64,000 nt of DNA from Streptomyces klenkii (GTDB lineage Bacteria > Actinomycetota > Actinomycetes > Streptomycetales > Streptomycetaceae): NCBI RefSeq assembly GCF_003626645.1, contig NZ_RBAM01000006.1, forward strand, positions 310,001 to 374,000. The letters run 5' to 3'. The notes under the pieces are model-generated. The model saw only the letters and a list, made by a program, of their open reading frames with translations. It was not told the DNA's origin and ran no database searches. The position numbers were made by a program, and so were the translations under genes. Positions 42,282-51,299 of this stretch are shown here, piece after piece. Each line of letters begins with the position of its first letter. Position 1 is the first letter of the stretch.

Positions 42282-43426
42282 GAGGCAACCTCGCGTGAGG
42301 GCAGATACGTCGACGCCCAGGCCGACACGTAGGAATCCAGGAAGGGCTGCAGGGCCGCGTCGGCGACCAGGCCGCGGAAGTCGATCTGCTCGGTGGTCCG
42401 GGACATCACGACGTAGTCGTGGAAGCCGTCGCCCTCCCGGCGCATGGCCGGGTAGAGGGCGCTGGGGATGAAGCCCTGGGCGAGGCCCGCGGAGAGCAGG
42501 TCGTGCCGGTCCAGCGGGAGCAGCGCCTCGACGTAGCCGGCTCCGGCGCGGGTCAGGGCGCGGGTGATCGGTTCGAGGTGGGCGGCCGCGACGGCCGGGC
42601 CGGGGTGGCCGGCGACGAGCGCGCAGTAGCCGCCGGCCCGGTTGAGGCAGGCGTAGACCTCGAAGCTGCCGTCGCCGGGCACGAGCAGCACGTTGGGGGT
42701 GTGCAGGGGGTAGAACCAGTGCGCGGCGTCGGGGAAGCGGTCGCGGAAGCGGCGGCGGACGAACGCCGGGGCCTCGATCATCTCCAGCTCGGCGGCCGCC
42801 GCCGGGGACGGGGCCGGGGCCGGTGCGGTGGCGCGCGTGTCCGCGTAGCTGATGCCCAGGGTCCGCTCCGCGGTGCGCAGCAGGGGCATGAGCGGGCCGG
42901 GCACTTCGGCGACGGGGGCGCGCCGCTCCAGGACGCCGGGCGAGTAACGCGCGTAGAGCGCGAGGCTCTCGCGGCTGTCGAGGTCCACGGCGTTGGGCAG
43001 GACGCCCATGGGGCGGAAGCCGTTGCGGCTGACGACGCGCTGCGGGCCGGCGCTGACGGTGCGGACCGTGGCGTAGACCGAGTCGAGGCGGCCTGCGTCC
43101 AGCATGCGCCGGCACAGGGCGTCGGTGAGCAGGCCCGCGAGCCCCGAGCCGCGCTGGTCGGGGTGGACGGCGAGCCCTTCGAGGCGGCCGAGGCGGCTGC
43201 CGGGCTCGCCGTGCACCGCGGCGGAGCCGGTGAGGGCTCCGGTGCGCGGGCAGCGGGTGACGAGCCAGAGGGTGTGCGGGTCCTCGATGAGCCGGGCCAT
43301 CACGGCGGGGTCGGTGCCGAACGCCGTGGGGTAGTGCGGCCCGTAGACCGCGTAGTAGAGCTGGCGGAGCTCGGCGATGTCACCGGGCGCGGCCCGCTCG
43401 ACGGCTGGGGCGGTGGGGGCGCTCAC
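42278..43426 (-). CDS. GNAT-fold acyltransferase-like protein with a second C-terminal domain
   Basis: 382 residues. The N-terminal half (about 5-165) is a GNAT domain, with LGRLEGLAVHPDQRGSGLAGLLTDAL as the acyl-CoA pyrophosphate loop and a C-terminal RVVSRNGFRPMG. A Pro/Ala linker leads to a second domain of about 170 residues with a GNAT-like end (ALLPLDRHDLLSAGLAQGFIPSALYPAM), so it may be a degenerate tandem GNAT. GNAT enzymes move acyl groups from a thioester to an amine, so it could capture the activated acid (inference). GTG start coupled to the MFS gene by GTGA. Confidence 0.75.
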   Translation of the reverse strand: MSAPTAPAVERAAPGDIAELRQLYYAVYGPHYPTAFGTDPAVMARLIEDPHTLWLVTRCPRTGALTGSAAVHGEPGSRLGRLEGLAVHPDQRGSGLAGLLTDALCRRMLDAGRLDSVYATVRTVSAGPQRVVSRNGFRPMGVLPNAVDLDSRESLALYARYSPGVLERRAPVAEVPGPLMPLLRTAERTLGISYADTRATAPAPAPSPAAAAELEMIEAPAFVRRRFRDRFPDAAHWFYPLHTPNVLLVPGDGSFEVYACLNRAGGYCALVAGHPGPAVAAAHLEPITRALTRAGAGYVEALLPLDRHDLLSAGLAQGFIPSALYPAMRREGDGFHDYVVMSRTTEQIDFRGLVADAALQPFLDSYVSAWASTYLPSREVAS

Positions 43427-44718
43427 CTCGCGCCTCCCGTGGCGCCGGCCGGCACCGGTGCCTCCGCCCCGGGCCCGTGGGGCTCCGCGGCCGGAGCGGG
43501 CTCGCGCAGCAGCGCCAGGGCGAACGCCGCGGGGACGAGGCCGGCCGCCTGGATCAGGCACAGGGTCTGGGCGGACAGGTGGTCGCCCAGGAGGCCGAAC
43601 AGCAGCGAGGCCACGGGGAAGGTCGCGCCGAGCACGGCCTGCATGACGGCGAAGAAGGCGGGCTTGTCGGCGGTGGGCACGAGGCGCTGGAAGAGCGCCA
43701 CGAAGCGGACGCCGATGACGCCGACGCACCAGCCGGTCACGGCGAGGGCGCCCGCGATGACGGGCCGTTCGCCGATGAGGCCGGGGACGGCGAGGGCGAC
43801 GGCCATCGCGCCGAGGCAGGCGGAGCCGACGGCGGTGGGGCGGCCCGGGATGCGCGCGCCGGTGAAGGAGCCGATGAGGGTGCCGGTGCCGAGCGCGGCC
43901 TCCAGCAGGGCGACCGTGGCGCCGTCGCCGTGCAGCACCGACTTGGTGTAGAGCGGCATGACGATGAACACGGCGGTGGTGAAGAGGTTGGCCGCGGTGA
44001 AGCAGATCAGGATGGCGCGGACGAAGGGCAGTCCGGCCAGGACCTGGCGCAGCGTGCGCGGCCCGGCCCCGTCGCCCGCTTCCGCGTCGTCGCCGGCACC
44101 GACGGGGGTGCGGAACCGGACGGTCGCGATGAGCACGGCGGCGGCCGCGTAGGCGGTGGCGCATCCGGCGGCGAGGCCGGGGATGCCGGCGCGGTCGACG
44201 ATGAGGGCGCCGAGGAGGGCTCCGCCGAGGCTCGCGAGGGACTGGGTGGACAGTTCGAAGCCGGTCGCGGCCTCGATGTCCTCGTCGTCGACGAGTTCGG
44301 GGACGGAGGTGGTCAGGCAGGGGTCGAAGAAGGCCTGGCAGGTGGCGAGCGCGAGGGTCGCGGCGTAGGCCGCCGCGATCGGCAGGTCGCTCGCGTACGC
44401 CCAGACCGCGAGGGCCGTCGCGGCCACGGCGGCGCCGCCGGCCGCGGTGCGCAGCACCGAGCGGTGGGCGAAGCGGGCGATGGAGCGGGCGACGAGGGGG
44501 GCGAGGGCCACGGCGGGCACGGTGCTGACGGCCATGAAGAGGCCGGAGGCGAGGCCGTTGCCGCCGGAGACCGCGTAGGCGACGAGCCACCAGGAGACGC
44601 CGACCTGGAACATGCGGACCGCGGCCTGCGTGAGCACCTGGCCGAGCCACACGGCGCCGAAGGCGCGGTTGCGCAGGACGAGCGGCAGCCGGCGGCCGGC
44701 CGCGGGGGCGGCGGTCAT
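43423..44718 (-). CDS. MFS exporter of the LuxCE-PKS locus
   Basis: 431 residues, about 12 membrane helices. The N-terminus NRAFGAVWLGQVLTQAAVRMFQVGVSWWLVAYAVSG is typical of the EntS/MFS_3 exporter group. A central cytoplasmic loop near residue 195-215 is acidic (GAGDDAEAGDGAG). It is embedded in the five-gene operon with ATGA/GTGA overlaps on both sides, so it is the probable exporter or self-resistance pump for the product. Confidence 0.83.
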   Translation of the reverse strand: MTAAPAAGRRLPLVLRNRAFGAVWLGQVLTQAAVRMFQVGVSWWLVAYAVSGGNGLASGLFMAVSTVPAVALAPLVARSIARFAHRSVLRTAAGGAAVAATALAVWAYASDLPIAAAYAATLALATCQAFFDPCLTTSVPELVDDEDIEAATGFELSTQSLASLGGALLGALIVDRAGIPGLAAGCATAYAAAAVLIATVRFRTPVGAGDDAEAGDGAGPRTLRQVLAGLPFVRAILICFTAANLFTTAVFIVMPLYTKSVLHGDGATVALLEAALGTGTLIGSFTGARIPGRPTAVGSACLGAMAVALAVPGLIGERPVIAGALAVTGWCVGVIGVRFVALFQRLVPTADKPAFFAVMQAVLGATFPVASLLFGLLGDHLSAQTLCLIQAAGLVPAAFALALLREPAPAAEPHGPGAEAPVPAGATGGAR

Positions 44719-45995
44719 GCCGTGGGCCTTTCGTCGATGACGCGGATCAGCTTGCCGGAGCGCGGGTTGACGGCGAGGTCGCGGTGGCGCACCCACTCGA
44801 CGGCGAGGGGGTGGACGAAGCCGGTGGTGACGGCGTCGGGGTAGAAGGGGCGGGCCTCTTCGAGCGCGGCCACGACGGCCTTGGCGAGGACGCCGAGCCC
44901 GGCGGGGTCCTCGGAGCCCGGGTCGTCAGGAGAGACGGCGAGGCGCAGGACGAGTCCGTCGCGGCCGTCCCAGCGGCGCACGACGAGCTGCATGCCGACG
45001 ACGCGGCCGTCGGTGTCGGCGGTGGTGACGGCGGCCTGGGCGTCCTGCGAGTAGAGGGAGACGGGGCCGACGCGCACGCCTTCCTCGGCGCGGCCGAGGA
45101 TGCGGAAGACGCCGGCCTCGGGGTCGGTCCACTCGGCGCGGTCGCCCGCGGGGTAGCGGATGACGGGCATGAGGCGGCGGAAGAGCTGGGTGACGACGAC
45201 GCGGCCGGCGCGGCCCGCCTCGCGGATGGGCTCGTCCGTGGCGTCGTCGAGGATCTCGACGACGGTGTGCGGGGTGAAGGCGCGGTGGGTGCGGGCGTCC
45301 GGGCCGGGCACGGGGCGGCCGAGGAGGCCGGCGTCGACGCTGGCGTAGCCGAGCGAGCGGGGCTCGGCGTTGGGGAAGGCACGGGCGAGCAGGCGGCGCT
45401 GGTCGTCGAAGAGGGCCTCGCCGCCGAAGAACAGCAGCTCGACGGCGGGCAGTTGCTCGCCGTCAGCGATCAGGTGCTCGGCGAGGCGGCACAGGGTGGT
45501 CGGGGTGCCGGCGATGACCTGGGCGGCGAAGTCGCGCAGGGTGGGGACGGTCGTCTCCAGCGGGGCGCCGCCGCCGATGGGCAGGCGGACGCTGCTCACG
45601 GGCGCGTGGGAGAGGGAGTCGAGGACGAACAGGAAGCTGGCGTACAGCTCTCCCGCGTAGAAGAGGTCCGCGACGCGGTGGCCGGGGCGGAGCCCGGCGT
45701 CGACGAGGCCGTGGCCGAAGGCGGTCACGAACTCCTGCCATTCCTCGCGGGTGAAGCAGGAGAACTTCGGCGCCCCGGTGGTGCCGCCGGTCTTGAAGAC
45801 CGAGGCCTCGTCGAGGGGGGCGGTCAGGACGCGATTGCCGTGGAGGGTGTTGGCCGCCCAGAAGTCGCTCTGCCCGACCACCGGAAGATCGGTGAGGCAG
45901 TCCACGTCCGGCGGGAGGTCCGCGTAGAGATCCGCGTAGAACGGGGAGTTGTGACGGACATAACGTATGAGGTCCGATAGCTGATGGACGGGCAT
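44715..45995 (-). CDS. PaaK/LuxE-like acyl-adenylating ligase, first gene of the operon
   Basis: 426 residues of the phenylacetate-CoA ligase/LuxE-like adenylate-forming family. The AMP motif is FKTGGTTGAPKFSCFTREEW (about 67-86). The C-terminal part has RVVVTQLFRRLMPVIRYPAGDRAEW, then a small lid domain ending NPRSGKLIRVIDERP, typical of PaaK. It is the third acyl-activating domain in this locus. It may load the PKS-derived or a second acid onto CoA, a protein Cys or an amine. ATG start; the operon promoter should lie in the 450 bp shared with the PKS gene. Confidence 0.83.
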   Translation of the reverse strand: MPVHQLSDLIRYVRHNSPFYADLYADLPPDVDCLTDLPVVGQSDFWAANTLHGNRVLTAPLDEASVFKTGGTTGAPKFSCFTREEWQEFVTAFGHGLVDAGLRPGHRVADLFYAGELYASFLFVLDSLSHAPVSSVRLPIGGGAPLETTVPTLRDFAAQVIAGTPTTLCRLAEHLIADGEQLPAVELLFFGGEALFDDQRRLLARAFPNAEPRSLGYASVDAGLLGRPVPGPDARTHRAFTPHTVVEILDDATDEPIREAGRAGRVVVTQLFRRLMPVIRYPAGDRAEWTDPEAGVFRILGRAEEGVRVGPVSLYSQDAQAAVTTADTDGRVVGMQLVVRRWDGRDGLVLRLAVSPDDPGSEDPAGLGVLAKAVVAALEEARPFYPDAVTTGFVHPLAVEWVRHRDLAVNPRSGKLIRVIDERPTA

Positions 45996-46448
45996 GCTGC
46001 CTTTGCCTGCTCAGAGAATAGGGATGGGTTTCCGGCCGGGCGGATCCTGTGCCGGGCGGAGCCTGTGCTCGCCGCCGCCGGTTGACTGTTCAACGAGAAC
46101 GCGTGCACCACGCACTCGTGAAGCGCCGGCATCCGCCTGATGCGCGGTCACAATCATGGGACACAGCGGAACGTACTGCAAAATCGGCCGCGTACCGGCC
46201 GCTTTTACTGGCCTGAAACCGAGGGTGACCGCAGGTAACCCGTCTCCTTCCGCCGGGGCGTGACGTTCCCGCAGCAGACGTTGCACGCCCCGAGTTGACA
46301 ACGTCCACCGCCCTGTATGGACCGCCCAAACCCGGCGTGTGAACGTTGTACGAGGACCGCATAACGCATCAAGAAACCATCAAGAATTCACCCGTGCGTA
46401 AGTCCTGTCTCGCCTCCGTGCCCCCAGCAACGAACGGAATTGACACGC
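45996..46448. promoter_or_regulatory. Divergent control region of the LuxCE operon and PKS
   Basis: 453 bp without a gene. From the operon side it holds a tandem 16-bp direct repeat (46035-46050 and 46051-46066, one mismatch). Next comes the palindrome GTTGA-CTGT-TCAAC (46081-46094). ACAACGT (46298-46304) and ACGTTGT (46343-46349) form an inverted repeat, the first overlapping TTGACA (46295-46300), which lies 15 bp from TATGGA. SARP-type repeats follow. The density of elements suggests several regulators act here. Confidence 0.55.
46369..46400 (+). promoter_or_regulatory. SARP-like direct repeats in front of the PKS
   Basis: TCAAGAA occurs at 46369-46375 and 46380-46386, exactly 11 bp apart, with CA before each. 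Streptomyces antibiotic regulatory proteins bind such heptamer repeats at 11-bp steps, placed 8 bp before the -10. Here TGCGTA (46395-46400) sits exactly 8 bp downstream. No SARP gene is within the window. Confidence 0.55.
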
Positions 46449-49400
46449 ATGCCCATTCAAGAATCAGTGGCCCTCGTCGGCATCGGCTGCCGTTTCCCCG
46501 GCGGCATCGACTCACCCGAATCCTTCTGGGACTTCCTGACCGGCGGCAAGGTCTCGGTGGAATCCACCCCGGAGGACCGCTGGCGCGCCTACACCCGGAT
46601 CAGCCCGGAATTCACCGAGGCCCTGCGCAGGGCCGAGCGGCCGGGGAACTTCATCGGCGCCGTCGACGGATTCGACGCCGAGTTCTTCGGCATCGCCCCG
46701 CGCGAGGTCGAGCTGATGGACCCCCAGCAGCGGCTGGTGCTGGAAGTGGCCTGGGAGGCGCTGGAGAACGCCGGAATGGCGCCGCGCTCCGTGGCCGGGT
46801 CCGACGCCGGGGTCTACATCGGCACCTGCTCGGACGACTACGGGCGCCGGCTGCTGGAGGACCTGCCCCGCATCGAGCCCTGGACGGGCATCGGCGCCCA
46901 GCTGACCGGCATCGCCAACCGCGTCTCGCACGTGCTGGACCTGCACGGGCCGAGCTTCGTGCTCGACTCGGCCTGCTCCGCCTCCCTGGTGGCCGTCCAC
47001 CTGGCCTGCCAGTCCCTGCTGACCGGCGAGACCTCGCTCGCGCTCGCGGGCGGCGTGAACATCATCCTCTCCCCCGCCTACACCCTCACCCTGGAGGCGG
47101 CCGGCGCGCTCTCCCCCGACGGGCGCAGCAAGCCGTTCGACGCCGAGGGCGACGGCTACGGGCGCGCCGAGGGGTGCGGCGTGCTCGTCCTCAAGCGGCT
47201 GTCCGACGCGACGCGCGACGGTGACCGCGTGCTGGCCGTGATCAAGGGGACGGCCGTCGCGCAGGACGGCCGCACCAGCGGCATCATGGCCCCCAACCCC
47301 GAGGCGCAGCGCGACCTGCTCCGGCTGGCCTGGCAGCAGGCGGGCCTGGACCCGGCGACCGCGGGCTACATCGAGGCACACGGCACGGGCACCCGGCTCG
47401 GCGACCCGGTGGAGGCGTCCGGGCTGCACGCGGTCTTCGGCGCGGGCCGGCCCGCCGACAAGCCGTGCTGGATCGGCTCGGTGAAGTCGAACATCGGGCA
47501 CGCCGAGCCGGCCTCGGGCGTCGCGGGCATCATCAAGGCCACGCTGATGCTGCGCAACGCCGAGATGGCGGCGACGGTCCTCACGAGCGAGCCCAGCCCG
47601 GACATCCCGTGGGACGAGTGGGGGCTGCGGCTGGTCACCGAGCACCAGGTGTGGCCCAAGGGCGAGGTGCCGCGGCGCGCGGGCGTCTCGGGGTACGGCT
47701 ACGGCGGCACGATCGGCCACGTCGTCCTGGAGGAGGCGCCCGAGCCCGCCGAGGGCTTCGGGGAGGAGCCGCTGCCGGGCGGGCCGCGGCTGTTCCCGCT
47801 GTCCTACCGCAACCGGGCGGGCGTCGCGGAGTACGCGTGCCGGCTCGCCGACTGGCTGGAGCGGCACCCCGACACCCCGCTGTCCTCGGTCGGCCACACG
47901 CTGGCCTCCCGCCGCTCCCACCTGGACCACCGGGTCACCGTCGTGGCGGACGGCCGCGCGGAGCTCGTGGCGGCCCTGCGGGCCGTCGCCGCCGAAGGGG
48001 CGGAGGAGCAGGAGACCGACAACGTCGCGGAGGGCACGGTGCGCCCGGGCTCCGGCGACGGGACGGTGTGGGTCTTCTCCGGGCACGGCTCGCACTGGTC
48101 GGGGATGGCCCGCGAACTCCTCGCGGACAACGCCGTGTTCGCCGACGCCATCGACCGCCTGGAGCCGGTCTTCCGCACCGAGCTGGGCTTCTCGCCGCGG
48201 CAGGCCATCGTCTCCGGCGACTTCGAGGCCGTCGACCGCGCCCAGTCGATGATCTTCGCGGTGCAGGTCGCGCTCGCCGAGGTGTGGCGCTCGTACGGGC
48301 ACCGGCCCGCCGCCGTCATCGGCCACTCCGTGGGCGAGATCGCCGCGGCCGTCGCCGCGGGCGCGCTGTCCCTGGAGGACGGCGCGCGCCTGAGCGGGCG
48401 CCGGTCCGCGCTGCTGCGCCGGGTCGCCGGCAAGGGCGCGATGGCCATGGTCGCGCTGCCCTTCGAGGACACGGCCGCCCGGCTGGCCGGGAACCCCGCG
48501 GTCTGCGCCGCGATCGCCTCCTCCCCCGGCTCCACCGTGGTCTCCGGCGACGCGGAGGCCGTCGCCGCGCTCGTCCGGAACTGGGGCGCGGACGGCATAC
48601 CCGTACGGCCCGTCAACTCCGACGTCGCCTTCCACAGCGCCCACATGGACCCGCTGACGGAAGCGCTGCGCGAGGCCCTCGCCGGCCTGGAGCCCCGTAC
48701 GCCCGACGTGCCGCTGTACAGCACCGCGCTCGACGACCCCCGGGCCGGAGCGCCGCACGACGCCGCCTACTGGGTGGCCAACCTGCGCAACCCCGTGCGC
48801 CTCGCGCAGGCCGTCACCGCCGCCGCCGAGGACGGGCACCGCCGCTTCCTGGAGGTCTCGCCCCACCCGGTCGTCTCCCACTCCATCGGCGAGACCCTGG
48901 CCCACCTGGAGGTGGCGGGCGGCCACGTCGCCCACACCCTGCGCCGCAACCAGCCGGAGCTGCGCACGCTGCTGCTGAACCTGGCCGCCCTGCACAGCCA
49001 CGGCGCCACGGTCGACTGGAGTGCGCAGTATCCGGCCGCCCCGATCGCGGAGCTGCCCCCGATCGCCTGGCAGCACCGCCGCTACTGGACCGACGCGGTG
49101 CTGCCCGCGGGCGCCTTCGTCGCCCACGGGCACGACATCAGCGGGCACACGCTGCTCGGCCCGCCGGTGGACGTGGCGAGCACGACGCCGCTGCGCATCT
49201 GGAACACGTACCTGGACGACTCCGTGCGGCCGTTCCCCGGCGGCCACGCGCTGCACGGCACGTCGATCGTCCCCGCCTCCTCGATCATCCACACCTTCCT
49301 GGAGGCCGCGCCCGGACAGGGCGGCAGCAAGGCGCTGTTCGACGTCTCCCTGAAGTTCCCGGTGGCCCTGGCGACGCCGCGCGAGGTGCAGGTCGTGCAG

Positions 49401-50324
49401 GAGGGTCTGACGCTGCGGCTGAGCACGCGGCCCGCGGGCCCGTCCGGGACGAGCGGGCCGGGCAACTGGCTGACCCACACCACCTCGTCCACGATGGCCG
49501 CCGACGCCCCGCCGTTCCCGGCGGGCATGCTCTCGGTGACCACCCCCGCGGGCCTGGCCGCCGCGGACCCGTCCGTGGTGATCGGCCGTCTGGACGCCAT
49601 CGGCGTGGAGGGCATCGCCTGGCCGTGGACGGTCGAGGAGCTGCACACCGGCGAGGGCGTCATCCGCGCCCGGGTGCACGCGCCCGCCGTGCCGGGCGAC
49701 CAGGTCACGTGGGCGCCGCTGCTGGACGCCGCGCTCGGCATCGTCCCCGTCATCTACGGCGGCCCGCCCACCGTCCGCATGCCCGCCCACATCCGCGAGG
49801 TCCGCGTGGTGGGCGAGGCCCCGGAGACCGGCTGGGTCGACATCCGTCTCGTGGACCCGGCGACGGACACCGTGGACATCGTCATCAGCGACGAGCAGGG
49901 GCAGCTGCGGGCCTGGCTGCCCGGGACGCGCTTCGGTGCGCTGCACGAGAACGGGGCGGCGGACGGCGACGCCGCGGCGGACGGCCCGGAGGCGGCGGCC
50001 GTGGACGGCGCACCGGCGTCGGACGAGCCGGCGCGGTGGCGCGAGCTGCCGCCGGAGGAGCTCGCCGCCCGCGTCCACGACGAGATCACCGGACGGCTGG
50101 CGCGCGAGATGAAGATGCCGGCCGGCGAGCTGGACCCGGAGCGGCCGCTGACCGACCTCGGGCTCGACTCGGTGATGTCGATGCGGGTCTGCGCCCAGCT
50201 GGAGAAGCTGCTCGGGGTGCGGCTGCCGGTGACGGTCCTGTGGAACTACCCGACGGCGAAGGGCCTGGCCGGCCACGTCACGTCGCTCCTCGCCCCGGAG
50301 GGCGAGCCGGTGGCGGCCTCGTAA
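46449..50324 (+). CDS. Iterative type I polyketide synthase, KS-AT-DH-ACP (orsellinate-synthase-like)
   Basis: 1291 residues, one module. KS (1-430): Cys176 in DSACSAS, His in EAHGTGTRLGD and SNIGHAE. AT (about 530-820): GHSVGE, and NSDVAFHS, a malonyl-type signature. DH/thiol-hydrolase-like domain (about 880-1160): HALHGTSIVP (HxxxGxxxxP). ACP (about 1210-1285): LGLDSVMSM, the Ser carrying phosphopantetheine. There is no KR, ER or TE. This order and size match bacterial orsellinic-acid synthases such as AviM and CalO5 rather than 6-methylsalicylate synthases, which carry a KR. Start at ATG 46449; a TTG just upstream is not needed. Product prediction is by family only. Confidence 0.9.
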   Translation: MPIQESVALVGIGCRFPGGIDSPESFWDFLTGGKVSVESTPEDRWRAYTRISPEFTEALRRAERPGNFIGAVDGFDAEFFGIAPREVELMDPQQRLVLEVAWEALENAGMAPRSVAGSDAGVYIGTCSDDYGRRLLEDLPRIEPWTGIGAQLTGIANRVSHVLDLHGPSFVLDSACSASLVAVHLACQSLLTGETSLALAGGVNIILSPAYTLTLEAAGALSPDGRSKPFDAEGDGYGRAEGCGVLVLKRLSDATRDGDRVLAVIKGTAVAQDGRTSGIMAPNPEAQRDLLRLAWQQAGLDPATAGYIEAHGTGTRLGDPVEASGLHAVFGAGRPADKPCWIGSVKSNIGHAEPASGVAGIIKATLMLRNAEMAATVLTSEPSPDIPWDEWGLRLVTEHQVWPKGEVPRRAGVSGYGYGGTIGHVVLEEAPEPAEGFGEEPLPGGPRLFPLSYRNRAGVAEYACRLADWLERHPDTPLSSVGHTLASRRSHLDHRVTVVADGRAELVAALRAVAAEGAEEQETDNVAEGTVRPGSGDGTVWVFSGHGSHWSGMARELLADNAVFADAIDRLEPVFRTELGFSPRQAIVSGDFEAVDRAQSMIFAVQVALAEVWRSYGHRPAAVIGHSVGEIAAAVAAGALSLEDGARLSGRRSALLRRVAGKGAMAMVALPFEDTAARLAGNPAVCAAIASSPGSTVVSGDAEAVAALVRNWGADGIPVRPVNSDVAFHSAHMDPLTEALREALAGLEPRTPDVPLYSTALDDPRAGAPHDAAYWVANLRNPVRLAQAVTAAAEDGHRRFLEVSPHPVVSHSIGETLAHLEVAGGHVAHTLRRNQPELRTLLLNLAALHSHGATVDWSAQYPAAPIAELPPIAWQHRRYWTDAVLPAGAFVAHGHDISGHTLLGPPVDVASTTPLRIWNTYLDDSVRPFPGGHALHGTSIVPASSIIHTFLEAAPGQGGSKALFDVSLKFPVALATPREVQVVQEGLTLRLSTRPAGPSGTSGPGNWLTHTTSSTMAADAPPFPAGMLSVTTPAGLAAADPSVVIGRLDAIGVEGIAWPWTVEELHTGEGVIRARVHAPAVPGDQVTWAPLLDAALGIVPVIYGGPPTVRMPAHIREVRVVGEAPETGWVDIRLVDPATDTVDIVISDEQGQLRAWLPGTRFGALHENGAADGDAAADGPEAAAVDGAPASDEPARWRELPPEELAARVHDEITGRLAREMKMPAGELDPERPLTDLGLDSVMSMRVCAQLEKLLGVRLPVTVLWNYPTAKGLAGHVTSLLAPEGEPVAAS

Positions 50325-50360
50325 ACCCCGCACCACCGCGTCACACGAGGCGAGCGCAAT

Positions 50361-50408
50361 GGCGGCCCGTGCACGGGTGCCCCGCCGGGGGTCCGTGCAC
50401 GGGCCGCC
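50361..50408. terminator. Strong hairpin at the end of the PKS gene
   Basis: Perfect 16-bp stem (GGCGGCCCGTGCACGG and complement) with a 16-nt loop, 37 bp after the PKS stop and near the end of the convergent small gene, so it can stop both. It marks a transcriptional border between the PKS locus and the azapteridine locus. Confidence 0.8.
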
Positions 50409-50438
50409 GCGCGCCTCGGCAGCACTTGCGGCGGACGG

Positions 50439-50831
50439 CTAGACCAGCGGGGTAAGGAACCGTTCCGGCTGGCAGGCCTCGCAGGGGATGGCGTTGCGGG
50501 CGAGGAGCTCTTCACGGGCCTGCGGCGTGCTCATCGTCTCTTCGCCGCCCTTCGGTACCCAGCATCCCGCGTGGTGCAGCTCGTGCATGTTGCGGCCGGA
50601 GCCGCGGTGGGTGGTGACCGGCCAGAGCGCGTGCTCCATGTCCGGCCGGTACGGCGGGCGGCCGTCCCCCTGGCGGTGGCCGTTCGTGGCCGGCGGGTCG
50701 TCCTCCAAGTACGCGTCGTCGGTGAGGACTTGCAGGACCACGGCACGGACCCAGTCGCGCGGGTCCATCCCCGACTCCTGCGCGGCCTCCGTGATGAGGG
50801 CGAGTTCGTCGTCGCTGAAGAGCTGCTCCAT
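50439..50831 (-). CDS. Small protein with a possible His/Cys metal site, function unknown
   Basis: 130 residues. The N-terminus MEQLFSDDELALITEAAQESGMDPRDWVRAVVLQVLTDD is helical and resembles a ribbon-helix-like or adaptor segment. The C-terminal half contains MHELHHAGCWVPKGGEE and IPCEACQPERF, that is His/Cys followed by CxxC, a likely zinc site seen in several small Streptomyces proteins. No family could be named. The ATG at 50831 is preferred because the upstream in-frame part is Pro/Arg-rich. It lies between the two biosynthetic loci; involvement is unknown. Confidence 0.6.
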   Translation of the reverse strand: MEQLFSDDELALITEAAQESGMDPRDWVRAVVLQVLTDDAYLEDDPPATNGHRQGDGRPPYRPDMEHALWPVTTHRGSGRNMHELHHAGCWVPKGGEETMSTPQAREELLARNAIPCEACQPERFLTPLV

Positions 50832-51299
50832 GCCGCGCGACGGTAGCAGCGCGGGGGCCGCCGCGGGGGGCGGTTCCGCAGGTCGCGGTACGGGCCGGAG
50901 GGGTACCCGCGCGGGGCCCCGCACCGGTTCCCGCCGGGCGGAGGATTAGCCCGAAAGACTGATGGCGGAACGGACCCGGCACCGGCGACGATCGTCCGTA
51001 CAGCCCGCGCACCAGGGATGTCGCCCCTGCCGGCGCACCGAAGCGGAAGAAGGTACCGGGTAGCCGGTTTTCCAGTGACGCAATCCCGGCTGAAGATCCC
51101 GAAGCGTCCGTTTCCCGGGCGAGAACTGACGCGCTGAAAGCTTCGGTCTTCCCAATCAACAGACCGGATGGTTCGGTACCGCCGTCAAATGATCTCGGTA
51201 CCCGTACCGGTACGGACCGTGCTGTCCGCGCTGCCCTCCGCATCCATGCTGTGACTGCGCCCTGGGGTTCGGGGCGTGCTCGTTCTACGGGAGGAAGCA
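50832..51299. promoter_or_regulatory. Intergenic promoter region of the azapteridine operon
   Basis: 468 bp with no convincing gene, upstream of the GTP cyclohydrolase gene. It holds a 14-bp perfect palindrome (CCGTACCGGTACGG, 51202-51215), and further GGTACCG/GGTACCC words occur at about 51175 and 51197, suggesting a regulator with repeated sites. I looked for the conserved FMN-riboswitch helices, because a riboflavin-type gene follows, and did not see them. Confidence 0.45.

Noticed and set aside
51000..51299. FMN riboswitch upstream of the GTP cyclohydrolase gene
   Set aside because: Conserved riboswitch helices were not recognisable, and the gene context is azapteridine, not riboflavin, synthesis. 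An Rfam scan would settle it.
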